A stretch of DNA of 64,000 nucleotides, taken from contig JABWDB010000004.1 in the NCBI GenBank assembly GCA_019614645.1, positions 2,604,001 through 2,668,000 of the forward strand. Reading direction: 5' to 3'. This document shows positions 1 to 10,465 of this stretch, piece by piece. The notes below the pieces were generated by a model, which worked only from the letters and a program-made list of their open reading frames with translations, searched no databases and was not told the DNA's origin. This DNA comes from Stratiolaelaps scimitus (Eukaryota > Arthropoda > Arachnida > Mesostigmata > Laelapidae). Position numbers and translations under genes: made by a program. Numbering within the stretch: the stretch's first letter is position 1; every line of letters starts with the position of its first letter.

Positions 1-577
1 TCTAATAGGTTGCATGGAAGTCAGCGGCAAGGCTAAGCAACGAAGGTAGCGGTATTTCAGTGAAATCGAAAATGGCACGGTAATAATGTTCACTTTAGAT
101 AATGACCAGCTGAATCAAGATCCCGTTTTGAAAATACGGGGCCGTACATTTTGCCTGTTATCATGGATATTTTTTAGCCATTACAATAAGACGGTTGTCC
201 TTAGCAACCTTGTGGAATCTAAGGTTTAAGAAATAAGACATTTACATTTGAAAACTGCTTCATTCTTCAGTTATGGGCTTGTAGCATTGTACTGTGGATG
301 TGAATATCAATTGCCTGTAGACCCAAAAGCTTTCAAATGCCATAAATCTAACCGTTTATTTATTGGCAATACAAGTTCAAACATACAATAAATAGATAAT
401 TAATTCGGCACAGGGTCCATAAATGAATTCTTTGAGGTTACTTTATCTCGGCATAACTTTGCAAACAATGCATTGAATGACGTCCCCTACATTAATGACC
501 ATGAATCTTAACTTTTAAAATCACTAGACGATTATTTCCTGCTATAACCGGGACATCTTACGATCAATCGGTTCACA
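1..577 (+). other. Remnant of intron 2 of P450-A
   Basis: This stretch is homologous to intron 2 of P450-B (from about 11,955 to 12,507) with scattered substitutions and small indels. It lacks the 56-bp insertion and its target-site duplication found at 12,051-12,138, so it gives the empty site. It stops at a 129-bp deletion that removed the intron 2 acceptor. No coding potential is seen. Confidence 0.75.
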
Positions 578-2308
578 AGTCATGTTGCTCTTCGGAAGTT
601 CGCTCAGACAAATCGATTGGCTAATATTTGTAGGGATAGCGTTAACGTTAGTGGGGAACGCCTATTCGGAGATGAAGAGAGTAAGACAGCAACTGGAGAA
701 GTTGTTGATTTTGTCAACGATATCGTCGACAACATCCTTGCAGTCTCAGCTTATGGCGGGTAAGCTTAAAGGATTAGCAGTTAGCTTTCGTTCATCTCAA
801 ATTATTTAAACATCTAGACCATTCCCTGGATGCTAGACTTATGCAGTATGTTGGCTGCTCATTGGTGATGGTGAATTGTAGCGACTGCGAAAACCGTTGA
901 GAAGGCGCTCGCAAGCGGACTACCTTCAGATATCCTTCCTATACTCGGCTGGGTGTTCTACAATAAGGAAAAGGCTGCTCGGGACGGCCTTCGCTGTTTC
1001 AGTGAAGTAACGGACAAAATGTTCGCGAAGTCTGCCGCAACGTATGTTCCAGGTACGGTAATGCAGTATGTGCTGTACTAGGGGTAATCCAATGGGGTTC
1101 CCTGCTACTGTCGTTTCGAAACATGGGTCCCCTCGTGGAGTTAGCTTATGCTGTGATTTACAATTCCCCCTAGATCTCCGGGTACGGCAAGGCATACGCC
1201 AAACGAAAGAGTGATTTACAACATCAATAGTTGCCACCTTCGGTGGCTGGTTTGAAATTCTGGTATATAACTTCGGCTGTTGTTTACTGAAAAAATAAGC
1301 ACAATAATTCACGAATTACTAAACTGTATACTGATCACGCCTTTTCATTTGGAATAATCCGATGGACGCTCGGTGATCGTGAAATATGGCTAAGGAGCGG
1401 CGCCACGGCATTTCACCGACGTACTGTTGCAAGCGCGGGACGACTTCGTCGCTGAGGACCGAGGATCGGTCAAATACCTGACCACTGAGAATCTTCGCCA
1501 AGCGGTATTTGATATTTTCGGTGCAGGCACCGGTACTAGCAGGACAATCCTTAGTTTTTGCCTTCTGCGATTGGCAAGTGACCCTCAGCTGCAAGAGGAA
1601 TTGCGAGACGAGGTTGTGTTGACTTTGGGCGAAAGACCTTGCGAGATTGAAGACCGCACCAAACTTCCATTGCTGCGTGCGTTTATTCAGGAGGTTATTC
1701 GCTTCTATCGGGCTGCGCCGCTGTCACTACCTAGGAAGGCTCTCATCGATGTGAACATAAGTAAGTTTTTGGGATCTTTTGTATTTATCTATAATATTTG
1801 GCAGAGTTACAGTTATATATTATATAGACCATTCCTCTCATAGAATTACATTGGCCTGTGTTTGTGTTGCATGGATGGTGCTGTCGTACATCATATTATT
1901 GTCGCATTGTCGAAGGTTGTTATAATAAAAATAAAGTCTCCAATTTTGCTGGTGTCATCTGTAGATGGCCATTTCATTCCAAAGGGCACCGCCATGTTCA
2001 TCAATCTGTATGCCGTTAATCGTGACCCTGAGATCTGGGGCGACGACGCTACCGAGTTCAAGGCGAAACGGTTCCTATCAGCGAGTAAGGATCAGATCAG
2101 CCGAGGTGCTACCGCGTTCGGCATTGGGGCACGATCCTGCATTGGCGAAAAGATGGCGCTAGCTGATTTTGAATACTCCCTGGTGCGTCTCCTACAATCC
2201 GTGCGCATCTCCGGCCCTGGCGGTCCTAGTTCGCTGAATCTGAATTGTGCTGAAACTGATATCCTTCTCGAGCCCGTCAGGCAGGATATTGTTTTCCAAA
2301 AACTCTAA
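578..2308 (+). pseudogene. Cytochrome P450 copy A, CYP2-clan type, broken (exons 3-6)
   Basis: The exons, by alignment to P450-B, are 578-759 (exon 3 remnant), 882-1052 (exon 4), 1395-1760 (exon 5) and 1965-2308 (exon 6, stop TAA). The heme-binding loop F-G-I-G-A-R-S-C-I-G, the K-helix E-x-x-R and the I-helix A-G-T-G-T-S are still readable. Three lesions are visible. A 129-bp deletion removes the exon 3 acceptor and the first 51 exonic bases, including the C-helix W-x-x-x-R. A 41-bp deletion directly after the exon 4 acceptor shifts the frame. The conserved proline after the K-helix (R-F-Y-P in copy B) is arginine. Exons 5 and 6 have the same lengths as in B (366 and 344 nt) and remain open, so inactivation looks recent. 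Exons 1-2 lie before the window. Polyadenylation-like AATAAA motifs follow at 2,436 and 2,444. A functional truncated product cannot be excluded but seems unlikely without the C-helix. Confidence 0.88.
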
Positions 2309-2584
2309 TTCTCATTTGAACATCACAGCAGCCTGTTTGTTATGTAAAGGCGCACGTGTGTGATACTTAGGGGTGCCATAGGAAGTCTGAAAAGCCCCTT
2401 GTCGTTTATGAGAATTCTTGTGTGATTAGAATTGAAATAAATGAATAAAAATAATTAATAAATTAAATGACTGAAAGCTGTGATCATCGCTTTGCTTTTG
2501 GTACTTTCTGATGAGAGTGCCAAACAAATATTACATGCAACGGTAACGCTCCACAACTTGAAGATATGTTCTAAATCCTCCCTT

Positions 2585-2588
<4 letters not shown>

Positions 2589-2634
<46 letters not shown>
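2589..2634. repeat. (TA)n microsatellite, unit 1
   Basis: About 23 uninterrupted TA dinucleotides lie 280 bp past the P450-A stop. The homologous place in unit 2 has a shorter TA run (14,758-14,789), so the array predates the duplication and has changed length since. Confidence 0.95.
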
Positions 2635-2640
<6 letters not shown>

Positions 2641-2642
<2 letters not shown>

Positions 2643-3250
2643 GGAAATTATTGTATTAGCGATGAAATTATTTATTCAAACATACAGTAATTAGGAATTA
2701 TTTCTAGGGATTAAGGGGAGGGGGGGATTAGCTGGGACCGGGGCTGAGACCGACATTGTCCCGAGGAAGGCGATTATTAGTAAAGTAGATCGTATGAGCT
2801 CATATTTTGTTATTCCTTATACTGATGAGACTGAGGCGAGCACAATACTGATTGGTGGCTAAATACAATCTTCGGTTTATAGAAATTATGAGTGAAGAGG
2901 TTGACGAAAAGATGATTTTGGAAATGTCAGTGCCTAGACTTTCGTACAGTACTACAGCAGTGCAGCCTCGGTTACATGATACACGTATATGTTGATCTCT
3001 GTCCCGGAGCAGGTGTGATCCATACCTTTTATGTTTGATGAATGTCTTCCATATAGGGGCCGCGATCCGCATGCTAAATTACACCTTGATTAATGTACAG
3101 GACAATAGTGTAACCCATGGAGTTGCGTTGAGGCGGGTATTTGTTAATAATTTTCTCATGACCTTGGCAAGCACCACGAGGTGAGATCCAAAAGTTAAAA
3201 CAATAAGAAAGATTTATCAACGTTATAGGATTCTACGAGTGTTAATAAAC
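2641..3250. mobile_element. Unit-1-specific insertion, unclassified
   Basis: In unit 2 the (TA)n run passes directly into sequence matching about 3,250 here, so about 600 bp is extra in unit 1. The insert contains a G-rich stretch (2,708-2,766) whose reverse complement recurs at 9,667-9,751. I see no terminal repeats or coding domain. It could instead be a deletion in unit 2. Confidence 0.4.
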
Positions 3251-3869
3251 CATTAGTTGTGTCAACCGTTGGTTAATTCACGGCGCAGTCCTTCGCCAGT
3301 TTCAGAGAGTGAATGTAATCTCAGGAACTCACTACGTTTGACTGATATACAGTGCTTACAGGCTTGACTAAACCTAATGCCTAAACGCCAAATATCCAAA
3401 ATAATAATCAATATTGAGGGGCTCACATCAGGCAAGCTAGACCTTCTTACCAATGAATAACACTTCTGTTGGGTGATTGCCAGAAGGTAAACTCTCTTAA
3501 ACTTAAATTGGTTAGGTCCTAAATTTTAGGTCTCCTTTCACCTAAATTCACGCAAATGAACAAGAAGCAATTTGCATATTCAATTAAACATGTTTCAGTT
3601 TAAGAATCCTCAAATACTTGTTTAAACAGAATAAGCTCTGTGTAGATTGTGCTCACAAGACATCGTGTTCATTTCTGCAGGAGTCATTCCAACAGCTGAT
3701 GGAGCTCTGAGAAATCACGATGCTGTCCCCCGGCGGCTAGCTTCGGCGAACAAAAGGTTTTGTGGCGAGTTTTCAGTTAAACGAACACTATCCGAAGACT
3801 GTAGTTGTTTGACAGCAGCTCGGTATATGACTTATCCACGATATGATATGATGGTAAACAGAGAACGGC

Positions 3870-4080
3870 AAGATATGGCGCTCAGTAACTTCACACTGTA
3901 ATGGTCTGCTCCTCGACACTTATGTCATATTGTCACAAGGAAACATGCAAGTGCACATCGTCTCCCTGAGGTATCCTAGACCAGTGTGGAGATATCTCAC
4001 TCAAACGTCTGTTCAGCAACAAGGACAGGGTGACCGCTGAGCTCATTGGTGCCATCCGTGAGGCTCTTCTCCTGCTGTGA
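3870..4080 (+). pseudogene. Unrecognised open fragment conserved in both units (unit 1)
   Basis: From about 3,870 a plus-strand frame reads through K-I-W-R-S-V-T-S-H-C, D-T-Y-V-I-L-S-Q-G-N-M-Q-V and L-R-Y-P-R-P. After a one-base frame change near 3,984 a second stretch, 3,985-4,080, encodes 31 residues containing K-R-L-F-S-N-K-D-R-V-T and ending in TGA. The same two stretches and the same frame change occur in unit 2. The sequence CCAG just before the second stretch would also fit a splice acceptor. I do not recognise the family. It is either a gene relic that predates the duplication or the last exon of a short unannotated gene. Confidence 0.35.
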
Positions 4081-5560
4081 TCTAGCAATTGGTCTCCACA
4101 GAGATTAAAATCGAAATTACCAACAAGGGCGTTGTCCTAATAAAATTCGTTTTTTTAACCAATGATGAACATGCTCTAAATTCACCCAAGATAATCGTAA
4201 CGGACACAAAAAATTAAATGTGGATTTTAAAAATAAATTTAATTTCCTTTATTTTAACAAAAACTACACGACGAACAATACGCTTACTCAAGATGCTTCG
4301 CTTGGTATTATCAAAGTGTGTATTAGCTGCACGATCACACTAATACAGCTGTTATCTATAAAAACATTACGTTTCAATGCAGACTACTCACACATTTCAG
4401 TCATTTGCTTGCGACCAAGCAAATTAGCATCGATGTAACAGTACCACTATGTGTGACTGTGTTCGATTCTTTAATCGTATTTATTTCTGTTCAGTATACA
4501 AATCATAATTGCATCGTTCTATATTAACTAATATCTTGCATTAAATATATTGTTGCAATGTTTCTATGCGAAAGCATACCCCTCGAGCATCCTGCCTCAG
4601 ATGACTGTCACAACCGTGTTTATCACAACTTGTAGGGAGGACAAAATCAATTCGAAACGCGCATGCCACTGGGTATCGCCCCGGGAGTACCTACTCATTG
4701 TCCGGTCCTTGTTGTGACATTCATCTAACGATAACACCTTTAGAATTGCTGCGTCGACGAACTGTTTGAGCGATTCGAAGGGCGTCGAACAAACCGAGTT
4801 GAAAATATATTGTTAGCCTCTAAAGTGGCGGTGAAGAGAGACCATTCGTGTCTCTTAGCTCTCAAAACATCTAGTTGATTAGGCTAAACAGTAAATATTA
4901 GACACATAAGATTTCCAGCAGATCAGTCCTATAAAAATCAAATGGTCAGACATTCGTATGGAGCTTGGCCTTGCGTGACTGGGCGCTGCGAACGTTTCAA
5001 ATGTAACTGTGACATTGTCTCCCAACTAATTTACCTTGAGTACCACCTCCGCCTGCTACGACAAACGGCCTCGTCTTGCCACGAGATTTAGTCAAGCTCT
5101 TAACTCAACGATTCCCGGGAATTGTTCCAACAAGTCCTATTCTCGGCTAGCCGTGCCCTCTTCACGCATCTCGATTGACTCTTGTCGAATATCGCCATGC
5201 ATGAGGTATTGCGTCTCATCACAGCGGTCGCAGAAAGATCTCTTACGTGTTGTTCTCACGAACGTGCGACGAGTGAACGGTTTAATTGACCCCGCCTATA
5301 TAACTTGTCCTCGCTATGTTAGCACGTCAAAGGAGATGATCGAATGCTTTGTCGACGTCAAATCGATTGGTGTCACATGCCACCCACTGGCTTCCGCTAG
5401 CCGTAGCCAAAATGTAGTATCACCGAGGGGGAAACGCTGGGAATATTCCTCAATGATGCTGGTCCATCAGCGTAGTGTGACTGGTACATTTACTCAGCTA
5501 GTGACGAGTTGCCTCCGTGCCTCTACCGAATAACAGCAGAATTCGGGAGGTCGGGATCAT

Positions 5561-7147
5561 TCAGACCTCGTGCCGAATCTCGCCACTTGACGACTCGAGC
5601 TCCTCATTCGGCTCACTGGTGGTCTCATTCATGACAGGAATGGACCTAGGCGGTGGCTTCTTTTTTTTGACATTAACTCGAACCAACTCCTTCTTGGAAA
5701 GATGGGCCACAATGCCAGCTCCAAAGGCATCTCCAAGCACATTCACTGCGGTCCGAACTCGATCGAGGATGAAGTCGACGGCGACAAGCATCGATATGTC
5801 TTCGGTGGGCAGCCCCACAGCGGTCAATACGAGAATCATCGTGACGAGACCGGCGGACGGGATTGCGGCGGCGCCCACAGACGCGGCGGTCGCCGTCAAT
5901 GACACGACCACGAGGTCCCCAACACCGAGCTTGATACTGTTCATCTGCGCAATAAAGATCGCGGCGACCGCCTCGTACAGCGCTGTGCCATCCATATTGA
6001 CGGTGGCGCCAATAGGCAGCACGAAGCGCGTTACACGCTGATCGACTTTCAGGTTCTGCTCGAGACACCGAAAGGTCACGGGCAGAGTTGCCTGGCTGGA
6101 AGCTGTGCCCAACGCAGTGACGATAGCTTGCAGCATCCCCCGAAAGAAGACGCACGGATTGGCCCGGGTAACCACGAAATAGATTAAAGGCAGCGTGATG
6201 AACACGTGAATGAATAGCCCAACCAGAACGGTGAGCATGTACATGCCGAGCTGCGCAGCGGTCGTGCCGAAATCGCTTATGCTCATAAACTTGCCAATGA
6301 TCAGCGACATGATACCGAATGGAGAAGTCCACATGACGAGGAAAACGATTCGCATGATGATGTCATTCAGCTGCACGAAAAACTTCACTACGATATCGGC
6401 TCGGGGGCCCATTTGCCCGCAGATGATTCCGAACACAATGAAGAACACAATGATACCCAGCACGTTCGTGCCATCTTTGTATACGACCTTGCGCTTTGTC
6501 TCGTACGATTTCTTGCCAGTATCAACTTCTACCCGAGTGACATTTTCGTAGACTGTCTCCGCCCGCTGGATGCACGCTTGAATAAGATTTTCGGGGAAAA
6601 GATTGCGGACAAGGTCGACAAGCGTGTCTAAGGTTGAGATTCGTTTTTGGCTATCTGAACGTATCACGTCGCGCGAGTCAGACTTAATCGACGGGTCGCC
6701 GGGATGCATCGATACAACGACGAGGAGTCCGAGAATTGTAGCGAGAATGGTAGTCGCCAAGTAATAGACGAGCGCCCGAGTACCCATTGCGCCGCTTGAC
6801 TTCGGATCCAACTGGGACAGGCCGGAGACCATTGAGGATATAATCAGTGGAAGTACAAGCATCTTCAGCAAGTTCATGAAAACCTCTCCAGGAAACGAGA
6901 TTAGGAGGATCGTTTCCGTCGAGGGCGAAAGCAGTCGTCCCAGGAGGCCGAACACTATGCCGAGTACAACGCCGATCACGGTGAGTATCAAAAGTAGATT
7001 ATCTCCGCGGCACGACGTCTGCGTTTGTGGCATCGTGGCTGTGCTAGTGAGCACGCTGCTGACGTTGGCCTTGGCTGATGTGCCAGGACCGGCTCCGCGC
7101 TGTACATTCGACGAGGACTCGTGATGAGATCCGCGCAAATTTGACAT
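5561..7147 (-). CDS. Excitatory amino acid transporter, intronless copy 1 (SLC1 family)
   Basis: This is a 528-residue Na+-dependent glutamate/aspartate transporter of the plasma membrane. Landmarks of the family in order are F-P-G-E with L-V-L-P-L-I-I-S-S (about 85-105), a possible N-glycosylation site N-V-T (202-204) in the TM3-TM4 loop, HP1 [10 protein letters not shown] (347-356), N-M-D-G-T-A-L-Y-E (384-392), A-A-I-F-I-A-Q (395-401), HP2 A-A-A-I-P-S-A-G (426-433), and D462-x-x-R465-T466-x-x-N469 in TM8. Arg465 indicates an acidic substrate, and the Glu after L-Y fits the proton/K+-coupling site of EAATs. The length is normal for animal EAATs. The start is the ATG at 7,147, the first Met of the frame, and copy 2 begins with the same M-S-N. 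There is no intron across the whole CDS, unlike most animal EAAT genes, which suggests a retrogene or intron loss. It converges on P450-A. Confidence 0.95.
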   Translation of the reverse strand: MSNLRGSHHESSSNVQRGAGPGTSAKANVSSVLTSTATMPQTQTSCRGDNLLLILTVIGVVLGIVFGLLGRLLSPSTETILLISFPGEVFMNLLKMLVLPLIISSMVSGLSQLDPKSSGAMGTRALVYYLATTILATILGLLVVVSMHPGDPSIKSDSRDVIRSDSQKRISTLDTLVDLVRNLFPENLIQACIQRAETVYENVTRVEVDTGKKSYETKRKVVYKDGTNVLGIIVFFIVFGIICGQMGPRADIVVKFFVQLNDIIMRIVFLVMWTSPFGIMSLIIGKFMSISDFGTTAAQLGMYMLTVLVGLFIHVFITLPLIYFVVTRANPCVFFRGMLQAIVTALGTASSQATLPVTFRCLEQNLKVDQRVTRFVLPIGATVNMDGTALYEAVAAIFIAQMNSIKLGVGDLVVVSLTATAASVGAAAIPSAGLVTMILVLTAVGLPTEDISMLVAVDFILDRVRTAVNVLGDAFGAGIVAHLSKKELVRVNVKKKKPPPRSIPVMNETTSEPNEELESSSGEIRHEV

Positions 7148-9660
7148 TGTGATAGCCTACAATGCCCTTAAGGGTGGCCACACATTGAAATTAGGAAGAA
7201 AATTTCAGCTCATCATGTGAAATGCAAATAGAAATGTATAACCGTGAATGAAATATAGTCATAGGCGCACGATCTGTTGCAAGCATTCGTTCGGTAATAG
7301 TCTCCTGTGACCACTTAACTGCTTCGTTTCCGTTAGCTGTGTGGGGACTGCATTCTCCGTAGTCTATGATCTCCAGTCCAGTCATTGGCCGTGCTAACCA
7401 AGCCAGGAAAGCCACTGGTTACCAGGGGATATCGCAAATGCTACCTCGTTCTAATGATACAATCATTTGTTGACCTTGCGGTGGAGGCAAGGTGTATCCA
7501 TCTTTGACTATTGCTTCGAAGAGAGCTATTTTGATTTTGCTCTTGGAATAGAATTTCGCATTTTTCACAGAATCTCGTTAATGTCAAAGATTGGCTGTAC
7601 GAAGGTTGATTGCGGCTGTTATGAAGCAGTTGAGCGGATGACATGCTTGCAGCCTTTCTAACCTTAGCCATGCTGTTTCGCGCTGCATTCTAAGGACACT
7701 TGGAACGCAATGGATAGTTCCGATTTGAATGTGACTCCGATACCCAAAGGTTTTGGAAACTGGAGCCTTTCACATATGGCGAACAGCTGCGGAACGCTTT
7801 TGCAGCGGGAACACCTTGAGCATAACTATATGACATCGCCAAGATTAAATATTAGCATTGCTTTGCTGTTTTGCATGCACTTCGTGGTGCAGTGTCGACG
7901 AATTAACGGCAATGTAACGTTCATCAGGTAAACGTGGACATCGAACATTGTCCGGGGATGCGATGCTGATAATGACCAACGAGGCTGTAATGTTTAAAAA
8001 AAATTGAGAAAGATGAACCAACCATCCTAGAGGGGATGTATAAATATGCCGATCAGACGTTGAGTCGTTCAGCTTGTCCTGAAAGCCAGACAGCGAAAGT
8101 GACAAATACATGTTACCCTAGCGGCGGGATCGGCGACTACGACGAGTGGGAACATCGCCTCGGATGTCCACTCACTCTTAATTAGCAGATCGATTGCACG
8201 TGGGCGACCAAACGACTTTTGCAAAGGAACCTGGCAATTGTAGATTGAAAGGCAAAAGCAAGTGAAGAAATTAGTATATTGTCCCCAAGTAGCCGACCAC
8301 ATGAAACAGAACACAAAGTGTAACACGAACGCGTCAAATCTGGAATATTTATATGTGGGTTGATCGGAGACTGACAATAGATCGGCTTGAGGATAGGACG
8401 TTTATGCACAAGCCGCGTTCTAACTCATAGCTATATTTTTATTATTTTCTTAGCCATTATATTGGGCCATAGCTACGCGTGGAGATGCGTCCACGTAGCT
8501 CCGCCTTGCCCCTAGTAGCTGCGTGTCCTTGCGGTAGAGCGGCGTCCTTCGTAACTATGTCTCGTGACTAGGCACCACACAGAACTGGACTGCCACCTTT
8601 GTTTTATTTTCTGCACTGTCGTACTGAACACGAATCCCCAGATAAAGAAAGATGATAAAAAAAGCCAAAGCTTCTCTGTGTCTGGCAGGATGTGAATTAA
8701 GCCATATATGTGCCCTAAGCCATATGTGTGTCTAGCAACCCAAGACGCTTACCAATAGAGCATCTACAAGACAAAACAAGTTCAGTACTTACAACCGACG
8801 ACAGGTGGAGAGAGCCTACCTCGTAGCGGGCTAATGTTTCCGGGAGCACGCTCATCGACGAGCGAGCTGAAGGGCAGCCTCGTAGCCTTAGACACTTCGC
8901 AACGTTTGAAGAGTGTGAATAACTATGCCGGTGGTCGGAGTCTAACTATTGTCAGACTAATTTGCGCAAGGAACTTCTAGGTCCCCGCGATGGACGAGGC
9001 GGTAACGTCGGCAATGTTTAAGGACACAGCTTGAAAAAATAGATCGGTAGTGGGATACGTACCAGATAGCCTGTTCAAATCCTGTGGTGGCCTTAGCGTG
9101 GTATGGATTTTGCTTTGGTATGTCTCGTAATAAGGCCACGCTAACAAGTCAAGGGAGGAGATGGCTGGCGTGCCCGCCACAAACGAACGTTAGGGAACTC
9201 GCCAGTTATAGAATTTGCTGCCAAACATAGCCTCTGCCAAGCAATTTCCCCGTTAGTTTGAGTAACGTCAATAACGAACAACGCTGAAGTCTAACAATAA
9301 TGACTAATATATATGTGCGGCCCATGTGTGCTCTTTCGTGCGATGCACAAATATGATAGTATCTGCATACTGTAACATTCGCATCAGGATCGGATAGGTC
9401 TGTCACTTTTGTCAGGTTACGCCATTGTCCATGAAGAGTACATACACAGCAAATTTTGTAAAACATCCATGTTGCCCGAAACATCATATCGAAAGAATAT
9501 TATAGTAATCGGTATTAAATAAATAAAATATCTGCAAGAATATACCAATAATCAAAAATATAAACCAAACCCTATTATCTGATATTAGATAAATTACCTT
9601 GCTATGTATTTACCGAAATAATATGATATAACGTTAATAATATTCCACAGAAATACATTT
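7148..9660. other. Spacer upstream of EAAT-1, no gene seen
   Basis: The first 500 bp or so align with unit 2 (18,470-18,990) and should hold the EAAT-1 promoter. The middle part (about 7,700-9,400) aligns poorly with unit 2. It includes an imperfect hairpin near 8,472-8,500 (C-T-A-C-G-C-G-T-G-G-A against T-C-C-A-C-G-T-A-G) and a tRNA-like degenerate stretch at about 8,680-8,775 (minus strand). Homology resumes from about 9,430, matching about 20,715. Short frames here are not shared between units. Confidence 0.5.
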
Positions 9661-9666
9661 ATAAGA

Positions 9667-9751
9667 CCTCGGGACAATGTCGGCCTCGGCCCCGGTCCCC
9701 AACTAATCCCCCTCCCCAACTAATCCCCCTCCCCAATAATTCCCCAATAAT
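9667..9751 (-). repeat. G-rich dispersed repeat with a 17-bp tandem unit
   Basis: On the plus strand the unit TCCCCAACTAATCCCCC occurs twice in tandem (9,696-9,729) with a degenerate third copy. It follows CCTCGGGACAATGTCGGCC. The whole block is the inverted counterpart of 2,708-2,766. Unit 2 lacks it near 20,990, so it was inserted into unit 1 or lost from unit 2. Confidence 0.6.
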
Positions 9752-9904
9752 TGTATGTAACGAGATCCACGAAAAGTTATTTTGCAATATGTGCTTTACA
9801 AGAATAATATCTAACTATCACCAAAAGGCAAAGAAATTATTGAGGACCAATTTTCGAATCTGCGATTAAAGCACTTGCGTGCTTTAAAGAGAAGCGGTCA
9901 CTTA

Positions 9905-10325
9905 GCTACCTACTACCCATGGGAACGGTGTGCGTGTTGAGCGTTTGTCGTAGCTCGTAATCTACTCAGTAGAGGTCTCACTGACGGTGGCACGTAAATA
10001 TGCGGCAAGGAAGTGCCAAAGTGGAGACGGGATACAACACCTCTACATCGGCCCGTTTACCAAAACGCTGCGCATGACGGTCAATAAGATCAGGAAGAGC
10101 GAGAACGCCAACAGATGCCAGCGCGAGTTCGAAGCAGAGGCTCGTATCAGCTTTACACACTATTCGCATCTGAGGTATTCTTTGACACCAGTACGGTACG
10201 GATGTATATGGGAGTGGTCGCAGTCGTTATTGTCTTTGACTTGATTCTAATATTGTGACTCAATATTAATCACATGCTTGTGCTAACAAGAAATCGTTTA
10301 ATAGCATTGCACTGTTTGTCGCTGG
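9905..10325 (+). promoter_or_regulatory. Promoter/5' UTR-like block in front of P450-B
   Basis: Roughly 390 bp are homologous to 21,826-22,210, including CGTAGCTCGTAATC, ACACCTCTAC and TCGTTTAATAGCATTGCACTG. Indels between the copies are not multiples of three, so it is not coding. It ends about 140 bp before the P450-B start codon, so promoter or leader function is a reasonable inference. This copy has fewer CpGs than the one at 21.8 kb. Confidence 0.4.
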
Positions 10326-10465
10326 GGCTTGGGGATTATCGAGTGCAAGGAGACCTAATGGTTGTACTCGCCAACTTGAACGGCACCAGCGTTCACCACC
10401 TGTGGTGGGCAAGTATTCAAGTCCACTAGCTTGTGCCATATGTGGTATATATCTCTATGTGATAC

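Larger units (their letters stand above)
2309..5560. other. Spacer between the convergent P450-A and EAAT-1
   Basis: It holds the P450-A 3' flank, a (TA)n run, unit-1-specific sequence at about 2,641-3,250, sequence shared with unit 2 from about 3,260 on, a conserved open fragment at about 3,870-4,080, and the EAAT-1 3' flank at about 4,980-5,560. The last part aligns to about 16,340-16,885 and is probably 3' UTR on the minus strand. An open frame of 165 codons at 5,036-5,533 (+) is not kept in unit 2, so I do not call it a gene. Confidence 0.6.
1..9904. repeat. Tandem duplication unit 1 (P450-A pseudogene plus EAAT-1)
   Basis: This is the first of two homologous blocks. Base 1 aligns with about 11,955, the P450 exons at 759-2308 align with 12,818-14,472, the EAAT at 5,561 aligns with 16,886, and the tail at about 9,850 aligns with about 21,030. 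The offset drifts between about 11.2 and 12.1 kb because of insertions and deletions in either unit. The unit begins before the window, since P450 exons 1-2 and the upstream block are missing here. Unit-specific material here includes about 2,640-3,250 and about 9,665-9,830. Confidence 0.9.

Noticed and set aside
5036..5533. 165-codon plus-strand open frame downstream of EAAT-1
   Set aside because: The homologous stretch of unit 2 (16,337-16,858) has stops and frame-shifting indels, so it is not conserved as coding. It lies antisense to the probable EAAT 3' UTR.
5517..6041. 174-codon frame opposite EAAT-1, repeated opposite EAAT-2 (16,842-17,366)
   Set aside because: It is antisense to the well-supported transporter and is explained by its codon composition.
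8680..8775. tRNA-like arrangement on the minus strand (GATGCTCTATTGGTAAGC)
   Set aside because: It does not fold into a convincing cloverleaf and the B-box is degenerate. At most it is an old SINE relic.
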